Shown here: positions 23,975-34,500 of the stretch, piece by piece
How the letters are laid out: each line of letters opens with the position of its first letter
How positions within the stretch are numbered: the first letter of the stretch is position 1
Assembly: GCA_963971305.1 (NCBI GenBank)
Contig: OZ020303.1
Location: 17,915,184 to 17,979,183 of the forward strand
Direction of reading: 5' to 3'
DNA: 64,000 nucleotides
Origin: Arcuatula senhousia
Taxonomy: Eukaryota > Mollusca > Bivalvia > Mytilida > Mytilidae
Made by a program: the position numbers and the translations under genes
The notes under the pieces: model-generated
Told to the model about the DNA's origin: nothing
Seen by the model: the letters and a program-made list of their open reading frames with translations, nothing else
Databases searched by the model: none

Positions 23975-25726
23975 TTAAAATTTACGTTTCCCGAAACGTG
24001 GGATGTCCCCTCCCGTTCTCATTTAATGTCTGTCCTCTTCAACAGAATTCCGACAATGTGCCGTGAGTCGCAATCACCCATATACCCTGTATACCAAGTG
24101 TCGTTGAAATTGGACAATGTTTATATTTTTTGCCATTTTCGGCCGCCATCTTGAAAATGACGGCCATTACGGAAATTCTGACAATGCGCCGTGAGTTGCC
24201 ATCACCCATATACCCTGTATACCAAGTTTCGTTGAAATCATACAATGTTTACATTTTTTGCCATTTTCGGCGGCCATCTTGAAAATGGCGGCCATTACGG
24301 AAATTCTGACAATGCGCTGTGAGTCGCCATCACCCATATACCCTGTATACCAAGTTTCGTTGAAATCCGACAATGTTGAGATTTTTATGGATTTTCGGCG
24401 GCCATCTTGAAAATGGCGGCCATTACAGAAATTCCGACAATGCGCCGTGAGTCGCCATCACCCATATATCCTATATACCAAGTTTCGTTAAAATCAGACA
24501 ATGTTTACATTTTTCGCTCTTTTTCGGCCATTTTTCAAAATGGCCGCCACTTGCGAAATTTTGTTTTGCCAAACAAGTTTCCAATTATAATCCTGAACAT
24601 GTATACCAAGTTTCGTTGAATTTCATCCAGTGGTTTCTGAGAAATAAAAGGTAAAAGTTTTTCGGTTTTTGGCAGCCATCTTGGAAATGGCGGCCATCTT
24701 GAAATATAAAACCCAAAAAAACACCGTAGGACCTTGGGACCTATCATCCCTCCAAGTTTCAGATCGATCGATCCACCCATTTCCGAGGAGTAGGCCGGAC
24801 AAGTTCGTGCATCAGGTTGACGGAAGAAAAAGAAAAAATAAAGAATAACTAGGTATAATTGTGTTGGGATGCCAACACAGAAGTCGCCCAAAATCGCCAT
24901 GGATTGTTTTTCTTTCCATTCAGTTCAATAAAATATGCATAGAAATCAAATTTCATTGAAATCGGACAAAGTTTCAATTTAAACCGGACGGGAATGTAGT
25001 AAAAATGGCCGCCATTTTAAAACCGGAAGTCAGATCAAAAGTTCAATTGCACCATTGAACTCAGCATACCTGATTTTCCCAGATAAACTATTTTCATGAC
25101 AATCAGACAAATTTTAATTTTTTTTGTCTATTTTTAGTAACAGGCCCCCATTTTGAAACGGCGGCCATTTTGAACATTCTGAAAACTTCCTGCAAAACTT
25201 CATATAAAGATTAATCACTGTGCAAAGTTTCATTATCTTTGGTCAAAGCATCTCAAACTAGTTATCCGGACAAAATTACCAGGGGGCGGGGGTATAAAAA
25301 TGGCCGCCATTTGAGAACGGTAAGTCCAATCTGAAATCTGATTTTATATTTATAACCCAGGATACCCCATTTACCCTAACAACCCATTTTCAAAATGTTC
25401 TGATAAGTATTAGTCGTTGTTGCTATTTTTAGAACAGCCGCCATTTTGAAACGGCGGCCATTTTGAATTTTTAAATATTACGTTGCATAACTCCTTTTGG
25501 TGTTCTATCATCCTGCAAAGTTTCATAGAACTCCTACAAAGCACTAACGAGCAATCCTTTCGGAAAAGTTCATGGATAAGGAAAATAATAATAATAATAA
25601 TTAGAAGAAACGGGGTAAAAACAATAAGTCGCCCAAACTTTGTTTTGGGCGACTTAATAATAAGAAAAATAAGAAACGGAGTAAAAACAATATGTCCCCG
25701 ACGACACTTCGTGGTCGGGGACATAA
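23975..25726 (+). mobile_element. N21: class B element, inside N3
   Basis: Head hairpin 23984-23999, own body 23975-24847 with the ~128 bp core, assigned tail hairpin 25692-25724 (class B). Contains N22. Confidence 0.8.
24848..25657 (+). mobile_element. N22: class A element, complete, inside N21
   Basis: ACTAG 24848, head hairpin starting about 24860, tail lead AAACGGGGTAAAAACAAT and hairpin 25626-25655. Its body differs from N14 at very few positions over about 740 bp (for example AAATCAAATTTC against AAATCCAATTTC). Confidence 0.85.
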
Positions 25727-25930
25727 TAAGAAACGGAGTAAAAACAATATGTCCCCGACGACACTTCGTGGTCGGGGACATAATAATAATAATAATAAGA
25801 AGAAAAATAAGAAACGGAGTAAAAACAATATGTCCCCGACGACACTTCGTGGTCGGGGACATAATAAGAAGAATAATAAGAAACGGGGTAAAAACAATAA
25901 GTCGCCAAAACTTTGTTTTGGGCGACTTAA
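25600..25930 (+). repeat. Closing tails A, B, B, B, A of the cluster
   Basis: Hairpins 25626-25655 (A, closes N22), 25692-25724 (B, N21), 25749-25781 (B, N3), 25830-25862 (B, N2) and 25899-25928 (A, N1). Unrelated DNA (TTATACCGCAC) begins directly afterwards. Confidence 0.85.
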
Positions 25931-26614
25931 TTATACCGCACTTTTGGGGATTAAACATACATGTGAAACTCAAATCGGGAGTCCAAATCGCCTGACCTTT
26001 TCCTCATCTCCCGTTCTCCCGACTTTTTGTAAAATATCCCGCTTTTAGAAAAAAAATTCCTCAGCGTTTGAGGATTTGTCAATAAGATAGATGTTATTTT
26101 CACAGGAAAAGTGTTAATTGAAGGTTTATTGCGGGCGAAATTGAACTGATGATTCCATAGACAGTTAGAAATATAATATTGAAGCTGTGTATATTTGGCA
26201 CACGCTAATGCCTTCAATTCACATTGGTTGCAAATTGAAAGAGGTTAAAAATCTCCCGCTTTTTTGTCAAATCTCCAGCTAAAATTTCAAAATCTCCAGC
26301 TTTGTTGTGACAGATCCGTCACACGTATAAAGGTTATTTTGGCTCCGGAGGACTGTTTTTGATTTTTTTTTTTGCTCTATATGTTTACATTACCACAACA
26401 AATAGGATGTGATATTCCCTTAACAATTAATTTGTTGTATTTATAACCTTATTTTAGTATTTTTTCTCTGTAATACATCAAAATCAGAAATACCAAGTGC
26501 TGCAAATTCGAGCCTGTCTGACTAAGTGTAACATGTAAACTCCATAAGACGGAGGTAATGGTATATACCGCATTTAATTAAGAAGAAAATATGGGGCTGT
26601 TAAGAGCAAGAACT
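25931..26614. other. Intergenic, no gene seen
   Basis: AT-rich. Contains several spaced TCTCCCG or TCTCCAGCTTTT-like phrases (25985-26300), which look like a decayed short repeat. The 6 bp AAGAAC at 26609-26614 is the left target copy of the next element. Confidence 0.5.
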
Positions 26615-27818
26615 ATGGCAAGCCGTTTTTACATTTATTCCTCTTTATAGATATCTCATAAACTTTATAAGATATCTCATATACTTTATAAGATATCTCA
26701 TAAAGTTTATAAGATATCTTATAAACTTTATAAGATATCTTATAAACTTTATGAGATATCTTATAAAAAATAATTTATAAGATATCTTAAATACTTTATA
26801 AGATATCTTATAAACTTTATGAGATATCTTATAAATTTTATAAGATATCTTATTTACTATATAAGATATCTTTAAAAGAAAATGAGATATCTACTAAAAA
26901 CAATGTTTATAAGATATCTGATAAAGTTTATAAGATATCTCATAATGTTTATATGATATCTTATAAAGTATATGAGATATCTTATAAATTATTTTTTATA
27001 AGATATCTTATAAAGTTTATAAGATATCTTATAAAGTTTATCAGATATCTTATAAACTTTATGAGATATCTTATAAAGTATATGAGATATCTTATAAATT
27101 TTATGAGATATCTTTAAAGAGGCCTTATAAAAAATATAAGATATCTCATATACTTTATAAGATATCTTATTAAATATATAAGATATCTCATATAAATGGA
27201 AGTTTATAAGATATCTTATAAAACATATGAGATATCTTATGAAACATATCAGATATCTTATAAAACATATACGATATCTCATAAAGTTTATCAGATATTT
27301 TATAAAAATAATGAGATATCTTATATAAAATAATTTATAAGATATCTTATAAAAGTTATAAGATATCTTATAAAGTTTATAAGATATCTCGTAAACTTTA
27401 TGAGATATCTTATAAAAAATAACTTATAAGATATCTCATAAAATATATAAGATATCTAATAGACTTTATGAGACATCTTATAAACTTTATAAGATATCTT
27501 ATTAGTTTTATAAGATATCTAATAAGTTTTATAAGATATCTTATAAATTATTTTTATGAGATATCTAATAATCTTTATAAGATATCTTATAAACTTTATG
27601 AGATATCTTATATGTTTTATAAGATATCTTGTTTGTTTTATAAGATATCTTATATGTTTTATAAGATATCTCATATGTTTTATAAGATATCTTATAAACT
27701 ACCATTTATATGAGATATCTTATATATTTAATAAGATATCTTATAAAGTATACGAGATATCTTATATATTTTATGAGATATCTTTAAAGAGGAATAAATA
27801 TAAATATGGCGTGCCATA
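26615..27818. mobile_element. Inverted-end element filled with a GATATC palindrome satellite
   Basis: Left end TATGGCAAGCCGT..TTTATTCCTCTTTA and the reverse complement of the right end (TATGGCACGCCAT..TTTATTCCTCTTTA) match over about 45 bp. Flanks are identical AAGAAC at 26609-26614 and 27819-27824, a likely 6 bp target duplication. The interior (about 26650-27785) is a ~21 bp tandem repeat of palindromes such as TATAAGATATCTTATA. No coding capacity; non-autonomous. Superfamily not identified. Confidence 0.75.
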
Positions 27819-27899
27819 AAGAACGTCTTCTTCTTGTGGCACCAAGTTATTCATCTTGTACTTACTGCTGCTCATGCGTGGTTAAAATTGTGATTAAAT

Positions 27900-28330
27900 A
27901 AAAATTTTAAAAATTAACACAATAACTTAAATTCAGTAGTGCTATAGCAAAGGGAATGGCTAGTATATTTGGTGGTTATAGGTTCCAGTAAATAAAGGTA
28001 TGAAAGAATGTATAAGGGTGAGATTGTCTGGTTCTTGGGTCCAATAGTATAAGTCAAGAACTGTTGATGGTACTGCAACGAGTTGGCGATAAAAAACATT
28101 GTAGACCATTATGATTTTTATTGTAGGGTAGACCATGAGAGGTTGTTTAGCATGTCTGTTACATTGGGGGTTTTATGATAGCGGTTGCAGACCTACCTAG
28201 CTATCCGTCTTTGAACACTCTCAATCTTATTGCGTTGTTTCTTTAGTGTGGGGGTGGTCCCATGCGGAGCATTTGTATTCTAGTTTTGGACGGACAACGG
28301 GTAGACATGTTTGCGATTTAGTATTTGTGT
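27900..28330 (-). pseudogene. LINE reverse-transcriptase C-terminal fossil
   Basis: The minus strand reads VVRPKLEYKCSAWDHPHTKE, then frameshifted NKIESVQRR, then VAVPSTVLDLYYW..HSFIPLF, the usual order after the RT core in Jockey/CR1-type LINEs. Several stops and frameshifts. It is unrelated in position to the LINE at the left edge. Confidence 0.6.
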
Positions 28331-28800
28331 TTGAGGGTTTTAGATTTTTTTTTAGAAAACCAAGACTTATTTGCATTTGAGAAGATATTGTGTGAGTGAG
28401 AGTGTGTCTGTGTGTACGTGTGTGTAGATTATGTTACACCGAGATGTTTGACTGATCGAGATGACAGATTCTTAGTATATCGTTAAAAGCTTCATTTAGG
28501 TGGTGCTTGTGTGGTAGATCAGCTATAGCAGGAGCACAATTGGTTCCCATGGAAAAAATACCAATGACTTAGGCGAAAATTAATTTTACAAAATGCATGT
28601 AAATATAATTATTGCGGTAATCATTTCTGCATTAGTTGCACAATTTAGGTGTAAAACTTATATAGCATGCATTTTGTGTCCAGAAAGAAGGACACAAAGT
28701 CAACGATTGAATGATTCTGTGTGGTTTTTTTTTTACATATCGTATGACCGTGTAGGAATGATATGATTATCGACATATTATAATTCAGATTTTTATATAT
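28331..28800. other. Intergenic, no gene seen
   Basis: AT-rich unique-looking sequence with a short TGTGTG tract near 28400-28430. No open frame, repeat or RNA gene recognised. Confidence 0.4.
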
Positions 28801-30012
28801 TGTCTCGCCTGCGAAGCAGAGCGGGGCATAGATGTAACTTCATCGGCGGCGGCGGTGTTAACTTTTATGTTAAGGAGCACCTCCATATTTTAAGAACTCT
28901 AAAGTCCTGGATTGATGAAATGGTATGCATATGTCCCAGTAGTAGCTTAGCACAGTTCCATCCCCATCTTTTGACCTTAACCTTTATTTTCCGGTTGAGA
29001 GACTTCGACAATTTTCAATACATATAATAGCAATGCAACGGTTTTGCGAACACCTCCATATCTCAAGAACAATAAGTTCTAGGTTAATGAAACTCTGTAT
29101 ACATGTGCCCCAGTAGTAGTTAAGCCCATTTGTATCCCCATCTTTTGACCTTGACCTTGATTTTCTGGTTGAGTGACTTTGACAATTTACAATAATTTAC
29201 ATATATAATAGCAGTGTTCAGGTTTATGAGCACCTTCATATCTCAAGAACTATTTAAGTCCTGGATTGATGAAACGGTATGCATATGCCCCAGTAGTAGC
29301 TTAGCACAGTTGCATCCCCATCTTTTGACATTAGCCTTTATTTTCTGGTTGAGAGACTTCGACAATTTTCAATACATATAATAGCAATGCAACGGTTTTG
29401 CGAACACCTCCATATCTCAAGAACAATAAGTTCTAGGTTGATGAAACTCGGTATACATGTGCCCCAGTAGTAGTTAAGCCCATTTGTATCCCCATCTTTT
29501 GACCTTGACCTTGATTTTCTGGTTGAGTGACTTTGACAATTTACAATAATTTACATATATAATAACAGTGTTAAGGTTTTATGAGCACCTCCATATCTCA
29601 AGAACTATATAAGTCCTGGATTGATGAAACGGTATGCATATGCCCCAGTAGTAGCTTAGCACAGTTGCATCCCCATCTTTTGACATTAGCCTTTATTTTC
29701 TGGATGAGTGACTGTCAATTTTTAATACATATGATAGCAGTGTTAAGGTTTTATGAGCACCTCCGTATCGCAAACACTATAGGTTCTAGGTTGATGAAAC
29801 TTGGTATGCATTTGCCCTTGTTATAGCTTAGCATATAGTTGCATCCCATCTTTTGACCTTGACCTTGATTTTCTGGATAAGTGACTTTGATAATTTTTAT
29901 TGCATATATTATCAATGTTTAAGTTCTGTAAACACCTTTCGATCTCAGAAACTGAAAGTCCTAAAAAATTTATCGGAAAATATAGTGGAAAAAAGAAAGA
30001 ATGACGAGACAT
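28801..30012 (-). mobile_element. Tandem-core element with TGTCTCG ends (family G), minus strand
   Basis: On the minus strand the head is at 30012 (ATGTCTCGTC) and the tail hairpin at 28830-28801 (ATGCCCCGC..GCAGGCGAGACA), preceded by a GCC run. The core is a ~177 bp unit, about six copies, alternating in dimers (compare 29046 with 29402 and 29228 with 29584). Same family ends as the element at 56387-57852. No coding capacity. Confidence 0.65.
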
Positions 30013-31587
30013 ACTTTAGTGTTAACTCTTGTTGAGCTTTTTGTTGTTATCCTAGACCTGTATCAGTATATTGTTATATTCGTATCCGCGTGTGGTCCGG
30101 GGACACAAAATGCATGGCCTATAAATTTTGCACCGAAATAAGGACACATCTACAAATATTCAAATTTCTTTTTGCACATGGGATTTATGAAAGTTACGTA
30201 ACTTCCAGGGTATAGTAATTAATTAACTGTTTCGATCTCTCATCCCAGGCCGTGCTACCTCATTCGTTGGATTACTTCAAGAAGAACTGTATTTAATTTA
30301 AAGTAAACAAACATGCATTCTAAACTGCTTTCATTGCAATGGGAAAAACAACTAGATAGAATGTATGTCATTAATATTGAGCGATCAGTTGAAATGTTCG
30401 ATATTTTCGATTATTTTCACGGAACAACTTTTTCGAGTAGAAATTGATATATATTTCTTATGTTGCATACCAAAGGGGGACATTTGAAAACTGAAAATCT
30501 AACGACCGAAAACAGGAATTCATTATCGGTAGAATCCGATTTGGTGTTTTTGGTTTAAATAAAGCAGAGATTCTTTTGTTTTTATTCTTTCCAATTCTTA
30601 TTTTTTGTATAGACAATTTTACTCATTCCTCCATGTTCAATCAATGTGGGTTTATTTTTTGTGTAACTTCCAATTACTCAGTACCAACAGTACTTTTATT
30701 AATAAATACGAATATAAGGTAGGTTTATTGAGTAAAAAGAGGAAAATCGTGACTATCAACGGTTTGGAAAGTATTTTCAAATGCACGAAGTTTGTCTTAA
30801 ACGAGAAATTCATTACAATCCCAACATTATTATTGTCATTATTTTAAAAGACCCTTTCACAGTAATGGATGATAAGACCTTCATAGTACTTAAACCAAGC
30901 TTGAGAAAGAACTTGAGAAATATTGGTTAGCGAAAACTTACTTGAAGCAGAAATAAAACGAGATGTATGTTCGGTTTTGTTGACTTGAATGTGCATGGTG
31001 GTTTGGTTCAGGTTTTTGGACTATGAGATTCGCATGTCAATTTGTTAATGTTATAGCCAACAAAACAATTCAAACACAATGGTTTTGAGCAGAACGGTGG
31101 GGATTTTAGCAGCAGTGTCAAGATTATGGAAAATCTATACAAAAATAGTTATTAAGCGAAGTTAAAAAAAACCTAGATACATGTATTTTTACAGACGGAT
31201 GTTATGCATATAATCCCTACCAATATTTTCATAATCGATGCAAGCGAATCCTTGTTGATATTTAACCTTTGTTAGTTTGTCATATAATGTTAGTTAGATA
31301 AATTACAGCGAGCGACAATTTAATGTTACGTTGATGAAAAATTTACGGTAAGCCTCATACTAACTTTTGTCATGCTTGCGTTCATTATTTACCGTGAAGC
31401 GACTTACTTGTATCTTGTCATAGACATGTATATTAATATGTATACAGGTCTATGATCTTGTCAATATTTTGAATAGAAAAGAGTAGGTACAGAATTTCAA
31501 AACCATATTTAATGCCAATCAAATAAAGAAATAAAATCTTTGTTATTCTTTTTCTTTCTTATTCTTAGATTATATTTGTAAGAAAAC
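30013..31587. other. Upstream region of the XK-related gene
   Basis: AT-rich. No recognisable promoter element or conserved frame; the short frame at 30605-30847 has no family features. A transcription start must lie here or in an upstream untranslated exon, but I cannot place it. Confidence 0.4.
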
Positions 31588-34500
31588 ATGGAATCGAGCG
31601 ACGAAGACCGAACTTTATTAAGCAAAGATGAGAATAGAGGCAGCAAGCAGAATACGGGAATTCCATTTTTACCCATAACATTTCCGGCTTTTCCTTGGCG
31701 GCCTGAGAGCTCGTACAATAAACAGAAGTACCCAGCCATTTTTACAAAGCTAAACTTGTTCTATGTTGTTATTTACATATTGTTTTTCTACAATGATATT
31801 GCTGCAGACTTGTTCATAGTCAAAGAATATTATCGTTTGAATCGACTAGCTGCATTCGGATTTTCAGCATTTTTCGTCGCATTTCCATTGTTGGTGATTA
31901 TGATTATGAATTTAAGCTGGTATCGAAGGGACTATGCCAAGCAGAGAGAATTAGGACAAGCTGAGAGCAAACTCCTTTGGATATTTAGAATTTTCTTCAC
32001 ATTCCCGTTAATGTCCGGACAGGTAGTAAGGTACTTAAGCTTTAGTATTCATTCCAAAAATTATACAAAAACATACCGTTAATTCAAAGGAGTAATGAAA
32101 AGTTTCGCAATTATTCTATGAAATAATTCGTTTTCATAACTTTGTTTTAACAGTAGAAAATATATAGAGTTTTAACTTAAAGTTTTGGCAGCAATGGGTG
32201 TTTTGTTGGTACCCATCTTCAGGGGGTCCAATGTAATTGGTAAGTGCGTAGCATAATTTGGTAAGTGACTATAAAGATGGCGGAAAAACCTCGCTTCGAT
32301 CGACAACGGTCAGTTTTCTCTTCGTGTTTACAAAAGTTATACACATTTTATGAATAAAAACATGTTGCCTTTCGGCAATTATGAGTTATAAGAAATAGTA
32401 CATAACAAAAATTTAATGCTCGATTTGCTTATCAAAAAGGTATTGAAGAAAAACCGGCCACTTGACAGCATTTTTTTTGTCATGCCGAAAAAAACAGGCT
32501 TTGTTTCAGGTACTCTGATCACAAACGTAAGGTTTTATGGTGTTTTGTGGTTCGTCAACAAGCATGGATATTACCAAATATTTGTTTCTGTAAAAGAAAC
32601 ATGTATTTGTTGACATATTTACAATTATTTTATTTTTTGGTAAGTGCAAGTTAGTGTAAAAACAATTTAAAACTTATCTCAACTAACACAAAGATGTAAA
32701 TATAAATAATAAAAAACTAGTATTTATCATAAGGAAAAAATACTATTTTTTTCAAGGTTTTGACTTATATGAATTTTACTTACCATGATTATTGATTTAT
32801 TATGTCTTGAGCCAAGAAAATCTCACGATTTGACAGCAATGCGTCGCTTGTGAGGACCACTTGAAGAATATGACAAAATCTACCGCCAGTCGATTATATA
32901 GGCCTTTAAACTCGTGTTTAGTCGTGTTTCCCATCACCATAGCGGCAAGGGGCAACAGATACAACTCAGTTGCAGAATTAATCATACATTTATCGTAAAA
33001 ATCATTTGAAGGGGTGACAATTTTGCATTGAATATAAATGGATTTGACCTATGCCAGCTGATAAAAATTAAGCATAGCATAATTTAAACTTTGTTAATAA
33101 GACAAATTAAATGATTTTGAATGTGGTACGATTGATATTGGACGAAGAATGCTAAGTTAGGGATATTTTTGTTACAAAGTTAGTCTAGCGGTAAAACGGT
33201 CACATGGAAGTAAAGATTTTTAAAGTAGCCGTCTCTGTAAGAATCATGCAAAACGCAAAAATAGTGGCAGATGCATATTTTTGAAAACTGTTTCTTTTTA
33301 TCGGAATTTGATCTTTATGATGAGAAATGAATGAAAATTAGATTTTAGCCCAATCGGTTCATTAGTTCTAGTTTAATACACAATACAAATTTGGTTACAT
33401 TGTGTATGAAAATAAGTACGGGAAAAAGTCCCGCCAATTTTTTTTCTTAACAAACCAACCAAAAATATCACTTTAAGTATCCGACTGGTATTTTTGTTGA
33501 AATTCAACTAGAATGGCCTACTTTTTCAGAAAATATCAACATTTTTTACAGACCCTTCCGGACTTTTGAGTTTAGAGGCCAAGACAATTGGTTTGGGTTG
33601 TGTAGAAGAAGAAGAAGAATATTTTATTGTCCATAAGAATGGGCCCACATGGAGGCATATTACAGTGCATATAAAATGTGTATAACAATAAATAATAAAT
33701 ATTACAGTGTATATATGATATTTAATGTGTTAATATATATAGACCCAGGTACAGCCGGGGCGAGAGGAATATGTCTTTCTATAAATGATTTGTCACTATA
33801 TGATAATCGGTACTAGTGGTACTTTTGTTAAATTGTTCCATCGTGGAATAGGCTGCAAGACACGGGCAATGCCATCCTTGTACCAAAAGCGGACAGACTA
33901 GATATTGATAATGTAATCTGTCAGCAGAGGGTACCAAGGGACGGTGCTTTATGGCATTCCCCGGTCTTTGCCTATGAAAAAAGTTCGGGAAATTTTCCCG
34001 CCAAAATTTTTAATGTCAATTTGCAGATAGTCTAATGGACCAATTTCACTTAAGTTGATATTTTTCGCTAAAATGGTCCAAGATGAATAACTAGCCAAAA
34101 AATTGTTAAAACCAAAGATAATAAGTAAATCACCTTTTGCATGATTTTTACTGAGACAGGCTCTTAAGTCCATTGATAAATAACTTTAGAGGGCATCCAT
34201 TGTTTTCCGGTTACCAATCGATCGGGTTCGCGTTAATTAAAGTTATAAGATATACAACAAATGTGACTTCAATAATTTTCAAAACGGCGAAAAGGAATAA
34301 TTTTCTTTAAGCACCTTAAATGCCAGTATTCTTTTCTGGTATAATGTTACCAACGTCTATAATTATTTACCAAGGTGGAACATAAGGACACGAAGGTTTT
34401 AAAATAATTTGCTAGAGTCGATTTATGTTTGTTTTTTTGGGGTTTTTTTTTTGGCAATTAAGTCGAGCACTCGAGATATTTCAATCGCCCAAATTGTTCA

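Larger units (their letters stand above)
6590..25783 (+). mobile_element. N3: class B element, inside N2, host of four sibling insertions
   Basis: Head hairpin 6599-6614, own body 6590-7283 with the same ~128 bp unit as N2. Its microsatellite holds four separate insertions one after another: N4 (C), N5 (D), N14 (A) and N21 (B). Assigned tail hairpin 25749-25781, identical in type to the N2 tail. Confidence 0.8.
5718..25864 (+). mobile_element. N2: class B element, inside N1
   Basis: Own part 5718-6589: head hairpin ACGTTTCCCGAAACGT (5727-5742) followed by tag GGGATGTCCCCTCCCG. The body is a ~128 bp tandem unit (several copies of the ACAATGCGCC..CCATCACCCATATACC type) ending in GTTGACGGAAGAAAAAG. 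Assigned tail hairpin 25830-25862 (ATGTCCCCGACGAC with a GTCGGGGACAT arm), class B. Confidence 0.8.
5266..25930 (+). mobile_element. N1: class A element, outermost bracket of the nested cluster
   Basis: Own 5' part 5266-5717: ACTAG start, head hairpin GTGTTGGGATGCCAACAC (5280-5297), then tag AAATCGCCC. The body has the AAAATGGCCGCCATTTT palindrome and a GGACAAGTTCAAGG block before the AAT run. Its presumed tail hairpin is the last of the cluster (25899-25928, AAGTCGCCAAAA with arm TTTTGGGCGACTT). Everything between 5718 and 25864 is read as later insertions into its AAT microsatellite. No coding capacity. Confidence 0.8.

Noticed and set aside
5782..25000. Many 60-140 aa frames of the type MAAIFKMA..KCKHCPIS on both strands
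   Set aside because: They follow the ~120-128 bp tandem units and the GGCGGCCAT palindrome, appear in several frames and on both strands, and have no start context or family match. By-products of repeats.
5266..25930. Integron-like gene cassette array or CRISPR array
   Set aside because: Hairpin-bounded cassettes look superficially similar, but there is no integrase, no cassette genes and no uniform spacer plan, and the DNA is eukaryotic with spliced genes nearby.
5266..25930. Classical Helitron ends (5' TC, 3' CTRR)
   Set aside because: CTAG occurs at many junctions but belongs to the start of the following head; most tails are followed by AAT, not CTRR. The subterminal-repeat (Helentron-like) plan fits better.
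14525..25995. Long poly-Asn, poly-Ile, poly-Tyr or poly-Leu frames near the tail clusters
   Set aside because: Translations of AAT microsatellites and tail hairpins in different frames, not proteins.
30605..30847. 80 aa frame upstream of the XK-related gene
   Set aside because: No family features, weak context, AT-rich region where such frames are common.
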